From the NCBI RefSeq assembly GCF_900106745.1, contig NZ_FNNV01000015.1, positions 1-64,000 on the forward strand: a DNA stretch of 64,000 bases. The letters run 5' to 3'. Made by a program: the position numbers and the translations under genes. Below are positions 53,420 through 62,791 of the stretch, in pieces. The notes beneath the pieces are model-generated. The model was given only the letters and a program-made list of their open reading frames with translations, was not told the DNA's origin and searched no databases. Within the stretch, counting starts at the first letter, position 1; each line of letters starts with the position of its first letter. The DNA comes from Paenibacillus sp. CF384. GTDB lineage: Bacteria > Bacillota > Bacilli > Paenibacillales > Paenibacillaceae.

Positions 53420-55459
53420 TCAACCCAGCTCAATCTGTTCGTACATGTATGCCTCGCGGTCCCGTATAAGGCGGCGCAGTTCGGATACCAATCCACGGTC
53501 GATTTTCCCCTGCTCATATAAATTCTGTACCTCGTACCGCTCCGCCTGAACCGCAATCCAGTGAAGCTCCTTCCGTGTTTCATCGAACGCTTCTTTCTTG
53601 CGTTGGTGATGAAGCTGAAACGATCGAAGCCGATTGACGAGCTGCTTATAATATGCAACAACGCACTCTGTCGGATCATTCGCGCTCTCCGGTGCGCATA
53701 ACGGCCCCATCTGGTTGATCACCACTTGTCCGCACTCGATGCGTAGTCCCCTCAGCGATTCAATATCTTGCTCCGTTAATGCTCTCCGCCCTGAATGCTG
53801 CGCTCCCGTAATCAGTTCCCCTAATCTGCCGATCAGCCTTTTGAACACCAACACCCACAAGTGAAACCGATTTGCCAGTATAATTTCAACTTGATCGAGC
53901 ATTTTGTTATAGAATTCCGCATGACTTTTCGTTATGGTGCCCTTCTCGAGACGCTCCTGAATATAATTGCGTTCGATCTCCAATGCCTCCATCCGCAGCG
54001 CTATTTCGTCCTGATTTAGACGCGATATCCGTCTATATTGGCTGTCTTTCAAACCAAGCTGCTGAATCATTTGGTTGTACTCTTCGATTACGGCTTCCAC
54101 TGCTTCCTCGTTCCCTTCATTGCTCTCCTGCTGCAATTGGCGCACTGCGGCTTGCAGGATGTGAACATGCCATTCGTTCTCCTCAAAGGCCAGTGCTGAT
54201 TCGTCCGATACGACACGTTTCTTCGCAATAAGCGGCAGCAAGATACTGGCTGTTAAGAGGGACAACAGAATGACGCAGGCCGCGAGAAAAATCATAAGGT
54301 TTCGTTCCGGAAACAGCTCTCCGCTGCTCAGAAACAGCGGAATGGAGAAGGCGCCGGCAAGCGTAACGGCACCTCGCACGCCAGAGATGGTGGTCATGAT
54401 GAGTGCTTTGAAACTCGATGCTTCTTTACTGTAGGAGCCGAATATCCGCCAGCCTTGGGTAAAGAGCAGCGACCACACAAATCGGAGCACGAGCAGCAGC
54501 ACAAAGATAGCAACGGCATAACCGATAACCACAATATTATTAAAACCCGGATCTTTGAAGATGACTGAGGTCACGTCAGGAATTTGCGTCCCCAGAATGA
54601 CAAATACGAGTCCGTTCAGAATAAACAAATAAACGGACCATGTGCTGGTGGAAACGGATTTCAGTTTCCCGATGTCGCACTCCACTTTATCTTTCTCAAT
54701 CGCATGCACAATCCCGCCGGCGACCGCTGCCAGGATGCCCGAAACACCGACCTCCTCGGCACATAAATAAAGGACAAACGGCGTTAGCAGCTGGAGCAGC
54801 ATGTGCATCGTTTCATCATCCAGCCCTGTGCGTCGCAGCAATTGCCGTATGCCTGCAATAATTACAGCTAGCAAAGCCCCCACTAGAAGGCCGCCTATGG
54901 AGATAAGAAGAAAGCTGAAAGCCGCTTTATGCAGCGAGAAAACGCCGGTTACCGCAGCCGCGATCGCGAATTTGAACGCAACTAAGCCGGAGGCGTCGTT
55001 CATTAACGCTTCGCCTTCGAGGAGTCGCATAAGACTCTTCGGCAAGTGGATTCGCCCGGCAAGCGCGCTCACCGCAATCGCATCCGTCGGCGAAAGGATG
55101 GCTGCCAGAGCGAAGGCTGCAACCAGCGGAATGGTCGGTATCATCCAGTGAATCGTATAGCCGACTACGAATACGGTTGCGAATACCAGCCCTACCGATA
55201 GCAAGAGGATCGGAGCACGCAGTCGCCAGAGCTCTTCGCGCGGCGTATGTCTGCCGTCATTGTACAGCAGCGGGGCGATGAACAAGATAAAGAACAGCTC
55301 CGGCTCCAGCTGGAGATGAATGCCGATCGGGAGCACTGTAATGAAGCCGCCGAGCACGATCTGGATGAGCGGTACCGGCACGAATGGCACGAACCGGTAA
55401 ATCACATTCGACACGCCTATAAGGACGAGTAACACAAGTACGACGATAAACACTTCCAA
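53420..55459 (-). CDS. CPA1-type Na+/H+ antiporter
   Basis: A 679-residue membrane antiporter. About 12 helices in the first 420 residues carry typical CPA1 motifs (SPTDAIAVSALAGR; LEGEALMNDASGLVAFKFAI with the ion-binding Asp; ISGVRGAVTLAGAFSIP). A long cytoplasmic tail (about 430-679), rich in charged and helical segments, likely senses pH or ions. The start is TTG 55459 with GGGGGA six bases upstream; TTG 55483 has no such site. It exchanges Na+ or K+ for protons in salt and pH homeostasis. Monocistronic. Confidence 0.88.
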   Translation of the reverse strand: MEVFIVVLVLLVLIGVSNVIYRFVPFVPVPLIQIVLGGFITVLPIGIHLQLEPELFFILFIAPLLYNDGRHTPREELWRLRAPILLLSVGLVFATVFVVGYTIHWMIPTIPLVAAFALAAILSPTDAIAVSALAGRIHLPKSLMRLLEGEALMNDASGLVAFKFAIAAAVTGVFSLHKAAFSFLLISIGGLLVGALLAVIIAGIRQLLRRTGLDDETMHMLLQLLTPFVLYLCAEEVGVSGILAAVAGGIVHAIEKDKVECDIGKLKSVSTSTWSVYLFILNGLVFVILGTQIPDVTSVIFKDPGFNNIVVIGYAVAIFVLLLVLRFVWSLLFTQGWRIFGSYSKEASSFKALIMTTISGVRGAVTLAGAFSIPLFLSSGELFPERNLMIFLAACVILLSLLTASILLPLIAKKRVVSDESALAFEENEWHVHILQAAVRQLQQESNEGNEEAVEAVIEEYNQMIQQLGLKDSQYRRISRLNQDEIALRMEALEIERNYIQERLEKGTITKSHAEFYNKMLDQVEIILANRFHLWVLVFKRLIGRLGELITGAQHSGRRALTEQDIESLRGLRIECGQVVINQMGPLCAPESANDPTECVVAYYKQLVNRLRSFQLHHQRKKEAFDETRKELHWIAVQAERYEVQNLYEQGKIDRGLVSELRRLIRDREAYMYEQIELG

Positions 55460-55549
55460 GCAGCTTCCCCCATCTCCGATCAATTATTTCGTTATATTTT
55501 CCATGATCGCAAACCGATATTCCCCCTATTCCGCTGACATTAGCAAAGA

Positions 55550-55581
55550 GAGCCCTTCGGACTCTAGGTCGCAAAGGGCTC
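55550..55581 (-). terminator. Terminator of the SDR/monooxygenase operon
   Basis: GAGCCCTT and AAGGGCTC arms separated by 16 bases, followed by TCTTTG on the minus strand, just past the stop at 55597. Confidence 0.65.
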
Positions 55582-55596
55582 CGGTAAACTAGTCGG

Positions 55597-55926
55597 TTAT
55601 TCTACGGCTGGCTCGAAAGTTCGGACCACTTCATACATCCCGGGCTCAAACTTGGCGATCGTTAATGCTTCTTGCAGATAAGGAAGCGGCTTAGGATCAC
55701 TTCGCATCGCATTATATTCCTCCTCGCTTCTCCACTGCGCGTACATCGTCACTTTAGTCCCATCCAAGCTGCGATGAAGACTCGAAGAGATAAACCCTTT
55801 CGCGTAGCGCACCGAGACATCCGTTGCGCTGGTAAGCAGCTCAACCAGACGATCCTGATTCGCGGGCTCCACCGTGAATACATTGATGAAAGTAAGAATC
55901 GGATTGTTCATTGTAATTTGAGTCAT
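55597..55926 (-). CDS. Antibiotic biosynthesis monooxygenase (ABM) domain protein
   Basis: A 109-residue dimeric ferredoxin-like protein: ILTFINVFTVEPANQDRLVELLTSATDVSVRYAKGFISSSLHRSLDGTKVTMYAQWRSEEEYNAM is the ABM domain. Members include cofactor-free monooxygenases and quinone- or heme-related enzymes; no heme-binding pattern is evident here. AAGGAGG lies ahead of ATG 55926. It is 26 bases downstream of the SDR gene and so co-regulated by the TetR operators. Confidence 0.85.
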   Translation of the reverse strand: MTQITMNNPILTFINVFTVEPANQDRLVELLTSATDVSVRYAKGFISSSLHRSLDGTKVTMYAQWRSEEEYNAMRSDPKPLPYLQEALTIAKFEPGMYEVVRTFEPAVE

Positions 55927-55952
55927 ACTGCCGCCTCCTTGAATGTATCTTA

Positions 55953-56831
55953 TTAGTCTCCAATTTCCTCGAACATGCGCGTTACTTCCCGGCTCAATTC
56001 CCTGGCTTCAAAGTCTGTCGAGCGGCTTAACTTCTCCCAGCGTTTGGTTTCGGCTAATTTCCCTTCATCTACCGCATTTGCGATCTCTACTGCATCGCTG
56101 CCTAGCAGCAAACGAAGCGGCGGATTCTCTTCATTGACGATTGAGATGATGGCTTGCGCAGCTTTATCCGGATCGCCATTCTCTTGCCCTGTTGTGTCGC
56201 GAAGGTGCTTGAGCAGGCCACCGACTGTATCCCTGTACTCAGCACGCGGTTCAATGTGCTGCATGGAAGAACCGGCCCAGTCGGTACGGAAACCGCCGGG
56301 TTCGATTAATGTGACCTTCAAGCCCAGCGATGCAGTTTCTTTGGAAAGGACTTCAGAGAAACCTTCCACTGCCCACTTGGCCAATTGGTACGGTGCGAGA
56401 CCGGGTGCTGCTGTGCGACCGCCGATGGACGAGAACTGGACAATATGTCCGTGACCTTGTTCACGCAACAGAGGCAGTGAAGCTTTCGTTACATTAATTG
56501 TGCCCCAAAGGTTCGTTTCTACTTGAGCACGAAAGTCGTCCATCGGAGTTTCTTCAATGGAAGAAACATTCGCGTATCCGGCATTATTAACAAGGACGTC
56601 TAAACGTCCGAATGTTTCGAAGGCGGCTTTCACGGCTGCTTCAGCCTGCTCGAACCGAGTTACATCCAGTTGCACCGTGCGAACCTGACTGCCATAACGT
56701 TCAGCAAGATCAGCGAGCTGCTCTGGATTTCGAGCTGTTGCAACGAGTTGATCTCCTTTAGCCAGAACCGCTTCCGCGAGACTGCGGCCGAAACCTCTTG
56801 AGCTACCTGTAATAAGCCAAACTTTAGACAT
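55953..56831 (-). CDS. SDR family oxidoreductase
   Basis: A 292-residue short-chain dehydrogenase of the longer classical type: TGSSRGFGRSLAEAVL (NADP-type Gly motif), LVNNAGYAN, catalytic SS and YQLAKWAVEG. GGGAGG lies nine bases before ATG 56831. It is first in a two-gene operon with the ABM protein, behind a strong promoter carrying three TetR-type palindromes. Likely reduces or oxidises a reactive carbonyl or quinone-like compound; the substrate is unknown. Confidence 0.9.
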   Translation of the reverse strand: MSKVWLITGSSRGFGRSLAEAVLAKGDQLVATARNPEQLADLAERYGSQVRTVQLDVTRFEQAEAAVKAAFETFGRLDVLVNNAGYANVSSIEETPMDDFRAQVETNLWGTINVTKASLPLLREQGHGHIVQFSSIGGRTAAPGLAPYQLAKWAVEGFSEVLSKETASLGLKVTLIEPGGFRTDWAGSSMQHIEPRAEYRDTVGGLLKHLRDTTGQENGDPDKAAQAIISIVNEENPPLRLLLGSDAVEIANAVDEGKLAETKRWEKLSRSTDFEARELSREVTRMFEEIGD

Positions 56832-56862
56832 ATGATTGTGCCTCCCTAATGATGTGAATGGT

Positions 56863-56976
56863 TTGGAATGTTCGTTCCAATGTGATTAGTATAGACCTCG
56901 ATCTCATTTAAGTCAATGCATTTTGGAATGTATATTCCAACCAATATTTCTTGTTTTCTCGGAATGTTTATTCCAT
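56863..56976 (-). promoter_or_regulatory. SDR/ABM promoter with three operator palindromes
   Basis: Minus strand TTGACT (56916-56911), 17-base spacer, TATACT (56893-56888), a strong sigma-A promoter. Three related palindromes surround it: TTGGAA-N6-TTCCAA at 56863-56880 (over the start site), TTGGAAT-N4-ATTCCAA at 56923-56940 (next to the -35) and GGAAT-N4-ATTCC at 56961-56974. They are the likely binding sites of the adjacent TetR regulator. Confidence 0.85.
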
Positions 56977-56985
56977 AAAGGCAAA

Positions 56986-57022
56986 TAAAAAAGCCCTTTG
57001 AGACCTTAACGGCCCAAAAGAC
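56986..57022 (-). terminator. Terminator of the TetR gene upstream of the SDR promoter
   Basis: AGTCTTTTG pairs with CAAAGGGCT (two G-T pairs) on the minus strand, followed by TTTTTTATTT, directly after the TetR stop. Confidence 0.65.
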
Positions 57023-57024
57023 TT

Positions 57025-57597
57025 TTACACAAGGATGGCTTTCCATGACGCCTCGAGTATTTGCTGCACCTGACGTTCATCCAGCGGATATTTCTGTACA
57101 TAGTACCCTTTCAGGATGGACGAAATGATCCCGTGGATGAGCTGATGGCACAGGTGCGAATCCATCTCTCTGATCATCCCCTGCTTCTGTCCCTCCACAA
57201 TTAAAGATTGAACGACTTCACGGGAATGATGGGCATCGTCCATGTTACGCAGCTCCGGCGATATATACGGCGAGTAGGAGTAGCTGTCGATAAACATGAA
57301 CGCCTTGGGGAAATCAACGCCGAATTGGAGCCGATTAAACTGAAGGCGTTTAAACCGCTCATAAAGACTCGCATCCGGATTATAGCCATGGAGCAAATAT
57401 TCCCCCATATGCATGCGAGCTTCCTTATAAACGGCATTCACAAGCTCTTCTTTATTGGCAAAATAATTATAGATCGTACCTGAACCGACATTGGCACGCT
57501 TGAACAGTTTTGAGAAGGTAAACGATTGAAGCCCCTCTTCATCAATCAAGTCGAGCGTGGCGGCCATGATATCCTGTTTCTTACTCATATCATCCAC
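57025..57597 (-). CDS. TetR family transcriptional regulator
   Basis: A 190-residue regulator: helix-turn-helix at about 25-50 (FTFSKLFKRANVGSGTIYNYFANKEELV), then a helical ligand domain. It lies between the SDR/ABM operon (same direction, downstream) and a divergent epoxide hydrolase gene. The palindromes in the SDR promoter make that operon the likely target. I saw no matching palindrome between this gene and the epoxide hydrolase gene. Confidence 0.9.
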   Translation of the reverse strand: MDDMSKKQDIMAATLDLIDEEGLQSFTFSKLFKRANVGSGTIYNYFANKEELVNAVYKEARMHMGEYLLHGYNPDASLYERFKRLQFNRLQFGVDFPKAFMFIDSYSYSPYISPELRNMDDAHHSREVVQSLIVEGQKQGMIREMDSHLCHQLIHGIISSILKGYYVQKYPLDERQVQQILEASWKAILV

Positions 57598-57763
57598 CTC
57601 TTATTTAGTCACATTATTGCCTCTTCCAGTCCTAAAGTCAACAAACTTCGAGTAGAAAGGATGTTCTGGTCCGAATGGGCGAATGGTTGAATATGGTATA
57701 GGAATTCATCCAAGATGATTATCCCGATGAGTTCCTATCAGCCTTACCAAAGGAGAACATACA

Positions 57764-58990
57764 ATGGCACAAGGACATGCAAATCAACAACAAGTGGCGC
57801 AAGCCATAGACAAGAAAGCCATCCGCGGGCCGTTTCAGATTCATTTTCCCGAAGCGGAGCTTACTGAGTTGCGCAACCGCATTATCGCGACAAGATGGCC
57901 GGAGAAGGAAACCGTTTCGAACCAATCGCAAGGCGTCCCGCTTGCAACCATGCAGAAGGTCGCGGAATATTGGGCTACCGAATATGATTGGCGCAAGTGC
58001 GAAGCTACGCTCAACAATATCCCGCAGTTCTTGACGGAGATCGACGGGCTGAACATCCATTTCATGCATATTCGATCCAAGCACGAAGATGCTTTACCTA
58101 TGATTATCACGCATGGATGGTCGGGCTCCATCATCGAGTTGCTCAAAGTAATCGACCCTCTAACCAATCCTACCGCGTATGGCGCCAAAGCTTCGGATGC
58201 CTTCCATTTGGTCGTTCCATCATTGCCCGGCTATGGGTTCTCCGGTAAACCGACTACGACCGGTTGGGGTCCCGAACGCATTGCAAGTGCATGGATCGAA
58301 CTCATGAATCGACTCGGATATTCGAAGTATGTTGCGCAAGGCGGCGATTGGGGAGCGATCATTACGGATTTCATGGCCGTTATGAAACCGCCGGGATTAC
58401 TTGGTATTCACTCCAATATGCCAGGCGCCGTTCCACCTCACATTGATACCGCACTCATGAAAGGCAATCCGCTCCCCTCCAATCTGACGCCGGAAGAGAT
58501 GCGGGCTTGCGAACAGTTGTCATTCGTATACAGGCATATCGCCTATGCCTCGATGATGGGAACACGTCCACAGACGCTGACAGGACTTGTGGATTCGCCG
58601 ATAGGATTAGCCGCTTTCTTGATGGACCACGATGCTTGTAGTCTGGAACTGATGATTAAGGCATTCGATGGTCATCCGGAAGGTCTCACCAGAGATAATA
58701 TTCTCGATAACGCTACGTTGTATTGGTTGACTAAGACAGCCATTTCGGCAGCTCGTCTATATTGGGAGAACACCTTCTCCTTCTTCGTCGTAAAAGGCGT
58801 CCAGATTCCGACTGCGATAACGGTCTTTCCGTATGAGCTGTATGAAGCTCCTTTAAGCTGGGCTAAACGGGCATACCCTAATCTTATCTACTTTAACAAA
58901 GTCGACAGAGGCGGACATTTCGCTGCTTGGGAAGTGCCGCTGCTGTTCTCCGAAGAGGTTCGCGCGGGGCTTAGGGCACTTCGTACATGA
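57764..58990 (+). CDS. Epoxide hydrolase-like alpha/beta hydrolase (EHN domain)
   Basis: A 408-residue protein. The N-terminal EHN lid domain (about 20-110; IRGPFQIHFPEAELTELRNRIIATRWP) is followed by an alpha/beta hydrolase core with the oxyanion motif HGWSGS, nucleophile Asp in QGGDWGA, and catalytic His in DRGGHFAAWE. This matches microsomal-type epoxide hydrolases, which open epoxides to diols. AAGGAG lies eight bases before ATG 57764. Divergent from the TetR gene, monocistronic. Confidence 0.9.
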   Translation: MAQGHANQQQVAQAIDKKAIRGPFQIHFPEAELTELRNRIIATRWPEKETVSNQSQGVPLATMQKVAEYWATEYDWRKCEATLNNIPQFLTEIDGLNIHFMHIRSKHEDALPMIITHGWSGSIIELLKVIDPLTNPTAYGAKASDAFHLVVPSLPGYGFSGKPTTTGWGPERIASAWIELMNRLGYSKYVAQGGDWGAIITDFMAVMKPPGLLGIHSNMPGAVPPHIDTALMKGNPLPSNLTPEEMRACEQLSFVYRHIAYASMMGTRPQTLTGLVDSPIGLAAFLMDHDACSLELMIKAFDGHPEGLTRDNILDNATLYWLTKTAISAARLYWENTFSFFVVKGVQIPTAITVFPYELYEAPLSWAKRAYPNLIYFNKVDRGGHFAAWEVPLLFSEEVRAGLRALRT

Positions 58991-59024
58991 TTTAACGTTA
59001 GATTCGAAACCTAATCCCACACAA

Positions 59025-59071
59025 AGAGGCCGCCTCAAAAGTCGTCTTGCACACTTTTGAGATCGGCCTCT
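59025..59071. terminator. Bidirectional terminator between the epoxide hydrolase and serine hydrolase genes
   Basis: AGAGGCCG and TCAAAAGT (59025-59042) pair with ACTTTTGA and CGGCCTCT (to 59071), a long interrupted stem between convergent genes. Confidence 0.85.
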
Positions 59072-59073
59072 AC

Positions 59074-60420
59074 TTATTGCGACATCTTGTTAGCTCGAAG
59101 TTCCTGTAACCGGCTTGATATGGTGCTGCTCTCAGGAGCAATGGCTGTGCCGCAGGATAGGATACGAATCATCGCATCTTGTTCTTGATTATTCCGAGCT
59201 AACGCTTCGGTGATGCCCACGAACTCATAATCGGATAAATAGTAGCTTTCCGGTTCCTCACGCAGGATACGTTGATACTCTTCCATCGCTTGCTCCACAC
59301 CATCAGATACAGCCAGAGAAGCAACTTGATGAGCAAGAGATCGCTTAATTTGGGACATGTCACTAAACCCCAACAATTGATCCAGTATGGAGAAGGACAC
59401 GTTGTCCAGCCAGACATAATCGCTGTTAGCCATAACGGCTATACCGATTTGGTCATCCGGAAGAATGAACAAATGGGTTAGGAAGCCCGTATCCCAGCCG
59501 GCATGGGAGAGAATACGGGAGCCCTTGTAATCTCCCATAAACCAGCCCAGCCCGATATGCGATTTCTTAGGATCATAGCCTGTTTCAGCATGCGGCTTCC
59601 ACATTGCAGCATGGCTGCCGGACTGCAGCGCGGAATATCCATTGCCTGCAATCCCTTGGTTTACATGCATCTGCAGATAGCGGCACATATCATCCGCGCT
59701 GGTATACAACGTGGAGCTTGGTGCATGTGCCCTGTTGTATGGAAACACATCGCTGACATAACCACCATAACCCGGGGAAGATCCGAGCACATGCGGCGCG
59801 GCCAGCCTCTCTTCTACTTCCTGCTTCAAAAAGGAACTGGAACGCATCCCGATCGGTTCCAGAATGGCTGACTTCATATAGTGCTCGAAGCTCAACCCGC
59901 TGACTTTTGCGATAAGATCGCCAAGTATCTCATAACCAATATTGCTGTAAGCAAACTTATCGCCTGGATCGCTTTGCAGCTTAAGATGACTACTACTTCT
60001 TACATATCTTTCTAAGCTTTGCTCATCGTATTCCGGCCGGTCCCAAGCGTAATCATTCTCATCCGGCATCCCTGAAGTATGGTTCAACAGCTGCCTGACC
60101 GTAATCGACCCATATCGCTCGTCATCCAGCTTAAAGTAGGATAGATACTTCATGATAGGCGCATCCAAATCTATTTTCCCTTGTTCAACAAGCTGCATGA
60201 TGCCTGTAGCTACGAAGGTTTTGGATACGGAAGCTTGATGAAATAAGGTATCACGAAGCACGGGGGCTCCTGTCCCTTTATTGGCTGTACCATATTCGCC
60301 TGCAAAGCACTGATTACCGTTCCACACGATTCCTACCGATAGACCTGGAATCTGTTCATGTTCAACGTATTCGTTCAGCATAAGGTGCAGACGGTTTATT
60401 CGATTCAAATCCGTATTCAT
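59074..60420 (-). CDS. Beta-lactamase-fold serine hydrolase (class C/PBP4-like)
   Basis: A 448-residue protein. S64-V-S-K67 (ASVSKTF) is the SxxK nucleophile motif and FAYSNIGYEILG the YxN motif; a HAGWDTGF segment likely stands for the third (KTG-type) motif. No signal peptide is visible. A C-terminal extension after about residue 350 is helical. Esterase, peptidase and D-aminoacylase activities occur in this family, so antibiotic resistance should not be assumed. The start is ATG 60420, five bases after GGGAGG. Confidence 0.82.
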   Translation of the reverse strand: MNTDLNRINRLHLMLNEYVEHEQIPGLSVGIVWNGNQCFAGEYGTANKGTGAPVLRDTLFHQASVSKTFVATGIMQLVEQGKIDLDAPIMKYLSYFKLDDERYGSITVRQLLNHTSGMPDENDYAWDRPEYDEQSLERYVRSSSHLKLQSDPGDKFAYSNIGYEILGDLIAKVSGLSFEHYMKSAILEPIGMRSSSFLKQEVEERLAAPHVLGSSPGYGGYVSDVFPYNRAHAPSSTLYTSADDMCRYLQMHVNQGIAGNGYSALQSGSHAAMWKPHAETGYDPKKSHIGLGWFMGDYKGSRILSHAGWDTGFLTHLFILPDDQIGIAVMANSDYVWLDNVSFSILDQLLGFSDMSQIKRSLAHQVASLAVSDGVEQAMEEYQRILREEPESYYLSDYEFVGITEALARNNQEQDAMIRILSCGTAIAPESSTISSRLQELRANKMSQ

Positions 60421-60528
60421 AGTTACCTCCCACATAGGCACATTTTTCTAATAGCTATTATGAATTATAGCGATCGGGAACGTTTGAACATAGATAAGAA
60501 ACGAATAGAAACTATTCTTTACCGCTCG

Positions 60529-62667
60529 TCACGCTTGCTTTACCAGATTATCCGCCGTGCGGAAGGCAAGCGCAAGTATGGTCAGCACCGGATTGACGCC
60601 GCCATTAGTCACATGCACGGAACCGTCGCTCACCCACAGATTATCATAGCCATGTACTCTGCCCGTCGGATCGGTGACGGATGTCGCAGGGTCATTCCCC
60701 ATACGCAACGTTCCGGACTGATGCTGTCCGCCGCTTAGCCCGTTTCCGGCACGTGTCCGCCACACTTGGCGCGCTCCCGCAGCCCAAAGCCACTTCTCTG
60801 CTTGCTCGGCCAGCTTGGCCGATGCGCGAAGAGACTCCGGATGAACACCTCCGGATAGCTGAACAACGGGAAGACCGAAGCGATCTTTCACCGTAGGCGA
60901 TAAGCGAACTCTTGAATCAGCTGTCGGAATTTCTTGGATCGGTCCTTGAATTTGGCTGGTGCGCAGAAACGTCTCGCGCATCATTTCCTTGCCCGCACTC
61001 CCCCAACGCGCTGCATCCGGAGCAAGTGCTCGATTCCAGTGAATGAGGGGCAGACGTATGAACTCGTTGGCTAGCAGCCCTCCTCCGATTACACCTGCCT
61101 CATCGTTATGTTCGAATCGGAAGGTCGCGATGCTCACGCCCGGACCATTGCCGTCCTGAATTTGCTCGTCAAATATACCGTAAGCTCCGGCATAAACATG
61201 CCCCTGCAGATGTCTGCCCACTTGACCAAATCGATTGCCAATCCCGTTCGGTTCCGCCTCATTTGCGGATTGGAGCAGAAGTCTGGCGCTCTCGATTGCT
61301 CCGGCAGCGACGACTACATGCCCGGCGCGAATAGATCGGCGCTGCATCGAACCATCCGCACGCTCCTGGATGAGATGAACGCCAGTCGCACGTTTGCCGC
61401 CTTCCGTCTCAATACGCTCCACAATCGTATCGCAGATGAGATCGCACTTATTCCCTGGTGCGGTGGCTCTCACCATCATCGTATTATGTCCGCCGTTCTT
61501 GCTGTTCGTTGGACATGCGAAACCTACGCACTGACCACACTGCCCGCAAGCCGCCCGTCCATCGCGTTCAACCGAATTGATAAGCAGCGGCACAGCACCT
61601 GCATCCCATCCCAGCTTCACGGCCGCTTGGGCTAAACGGTCGCCTTCGATCGTTCTTGGCATGGCCGGCATCGGGTAGGAACGCTCTCGTTTCCCTCGGC
61701 CCGGAAAGGCAGTGCCATCACCGGAGACACCAACTTCCCATTCGGCGCGTTCATAATACGGTTCGAGGTCTTGATAAGTAATCGGCCAGTCGCTGAGCGA
61801 GCTTCCGTCCGGGATGCCATAACGTGTCGCCATGCGGAAGTCTTCCGGATGAAACCGCCACGCTTGTGCGCCATAGACCCTAGTTCCGCCGCCTACAGTC
61901 ATCGCATTATTGTGGTATTCCCCTTCGTGGGGAACCGTAATTCGCTCCTGTCCATTAGGCAACAGAATCGTCCGCGGGTTGCCAACAAGCGCCGGACCGG
62001 TATTATGTCCGTATTTGCTCAACCGGTGATTGCGCAAGTGATCGCGCCCTACCTGATTATAACGCAGCCAGCTTCCTCGCTCGACGACGAGTACGTGAAG
62101 CCCGGATTCGGCCAGCACGCCAGCAGCTACGGATCCGCCGGCTCCGGCTCCTATCACGACGACATCATATTGATCTCGCAGCTCGTCAATAGATCGTTGT
62201 GGCAACTCCGTTTCCTCGGCAGGTACTGGATCGCCTGAGACAGGACCCGGACGAAATCCGATCATGTCCCATGACTTGCCGGCGCGATTGCCTCCTGCTT
62301 CGGGACTTCCATAATACCCCTCAATGACTAGCGTTAATAACGTATCGAAGAATCGCTTCGATGAAACCGGCCAATCCTGCACTTGTCCCAGCTGGACTGC
62401 CGTCAACAGAAGGTCGCTTTCGGCTGCCGACAGCTCAGTAAACGAACGGCTATAAAGGGATAATGCTTCTGCTTGCAAAGCCAGAAGGCCCGGCTCCACG
62501 AGGTTCAGCCAAGTATCAGGATCCTCGTCATAATGCCGCTCTAAGTATGTAAGAACACCTGCTTGGGTTGCTGATGGCCATGCATCTTCCGGAACCATAC
62601 GGTCGGCAACCGCTTTCAACACTATTTCTAATTCCGTAGAAAGAGACTTCTGATCAACGGGATTCAT
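60529..62667 (-). CDS. GMC oxidoreductase fused to a gluconate 2-dehydrogenase subunit-3-like domain
   Basis: A 712-residue fusion. Residues of about 5-135 resemble gluconate 2-dehydrogenase subunit 3 (VLKAVADRMVPEDAWPSATQAGVLTYLERH). A GMC flavoprotein follows: FAD motif VVIGAGAGGSVAAGVLAESG (from about 170), a Cys-rich loop CGQCGQCVGFACP, and the C-terminal GMC motif LWVSDGSVHVTNGGVNPVLTI. Sugar or polyol dehydrogenases of this type normally use separate subunits. The start is ATG 62667, nine bases after GAGGTG. No Tat or Sec signal is seen and no cytochrome gene is adjacent, so the electron acceptor is unclear. Monocistronic as far as visible. Confidence 0.87.
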   Translation of the reverse strand: MNPVDQKSLSTELEIVLKAVADRMVPEDAWPSATQAGVLTYLERHYDEDPDTWLNLVEPGLLALQAEALSLYSRSFTELSAAESDLLLTAVQLGQVQDWPVSSKRFFDTLLTLVIEGYYGSPEAGGNRAGKSWDMIGFRPGPVSGDPVPAEETELPQRSIDELRDQYDVVVIGAGAGGSVAAGVLAESGLHVLVVERGSWLRYNQVGRDHLRNHRLSKYGHNTGPALVGNPRTILLPNGQERITVPHEGEYHNNAMTVGGGTRVYGAQAWRFHPEDFRMATRYGIPDGSSLSDWPITYQDLEPYYERAEWEVGVSGDGTAFPGRGKRERSYPMPAMPRTIEGDRLAQAAVKLGWDAGAVPLLINSVERDGRAACGQCGQCVGFACPTNSKNGGHNTMMVRATAPGNKCDLICDTIVERIETEGGKRATGVHLIQERADGSMQRRSIRAGHVVVAAGAIESARLLLQSANEAEPNGIGNRFGQVGRHLQGHVYAGAYGIFDEQIQDGNGPGVSIATFRFEHNDEAGVIGGGLLANEFIRLPLIHWNRALAPDAARWGSAGKEMMRETFLRTSQIQGPIQEIPTADSRVRLSPTVKDRFGLPVVQLSGGVHPESLRASAKLAEQAEKWLWAAGARQVWRTRAGNGLSGGQHQSGTLRMGNDPATSVTDPTGRVHGYDNLWVSDGSVHVTNGGVNPVLTILALAFRTADNLVKQA

Positions 62668-62767
62668 ATCTAATGCCACCTCATGCTCATCATTTAGTAG
62701 GTACCCCTCTATTTTCCACCTCTATTGTAACATCAATTAGCTGCCTATAAACCCACATAAGAAGACA

Positions 62768-62789
62768 AAAAAATCCGCTTTCGCGGATT
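62768..62789 (-). terminator. Terminator of the spore germination operon
   Basis: AATCCGC-GAAA-GCGGATT stem followed by TTTTTTG on the minus strand, directly past the GerC stop. Confidence 0.9.
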
Positions 62790-62791
62790 CA

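Noticed and set aside
59074..60420. Beta-lactamase resistance gene
   Set aside because: The SxxK and YxN motifs are shared by many esterases and peptidases; there is no signal peptide and no regulator, so resistance is unsupported.
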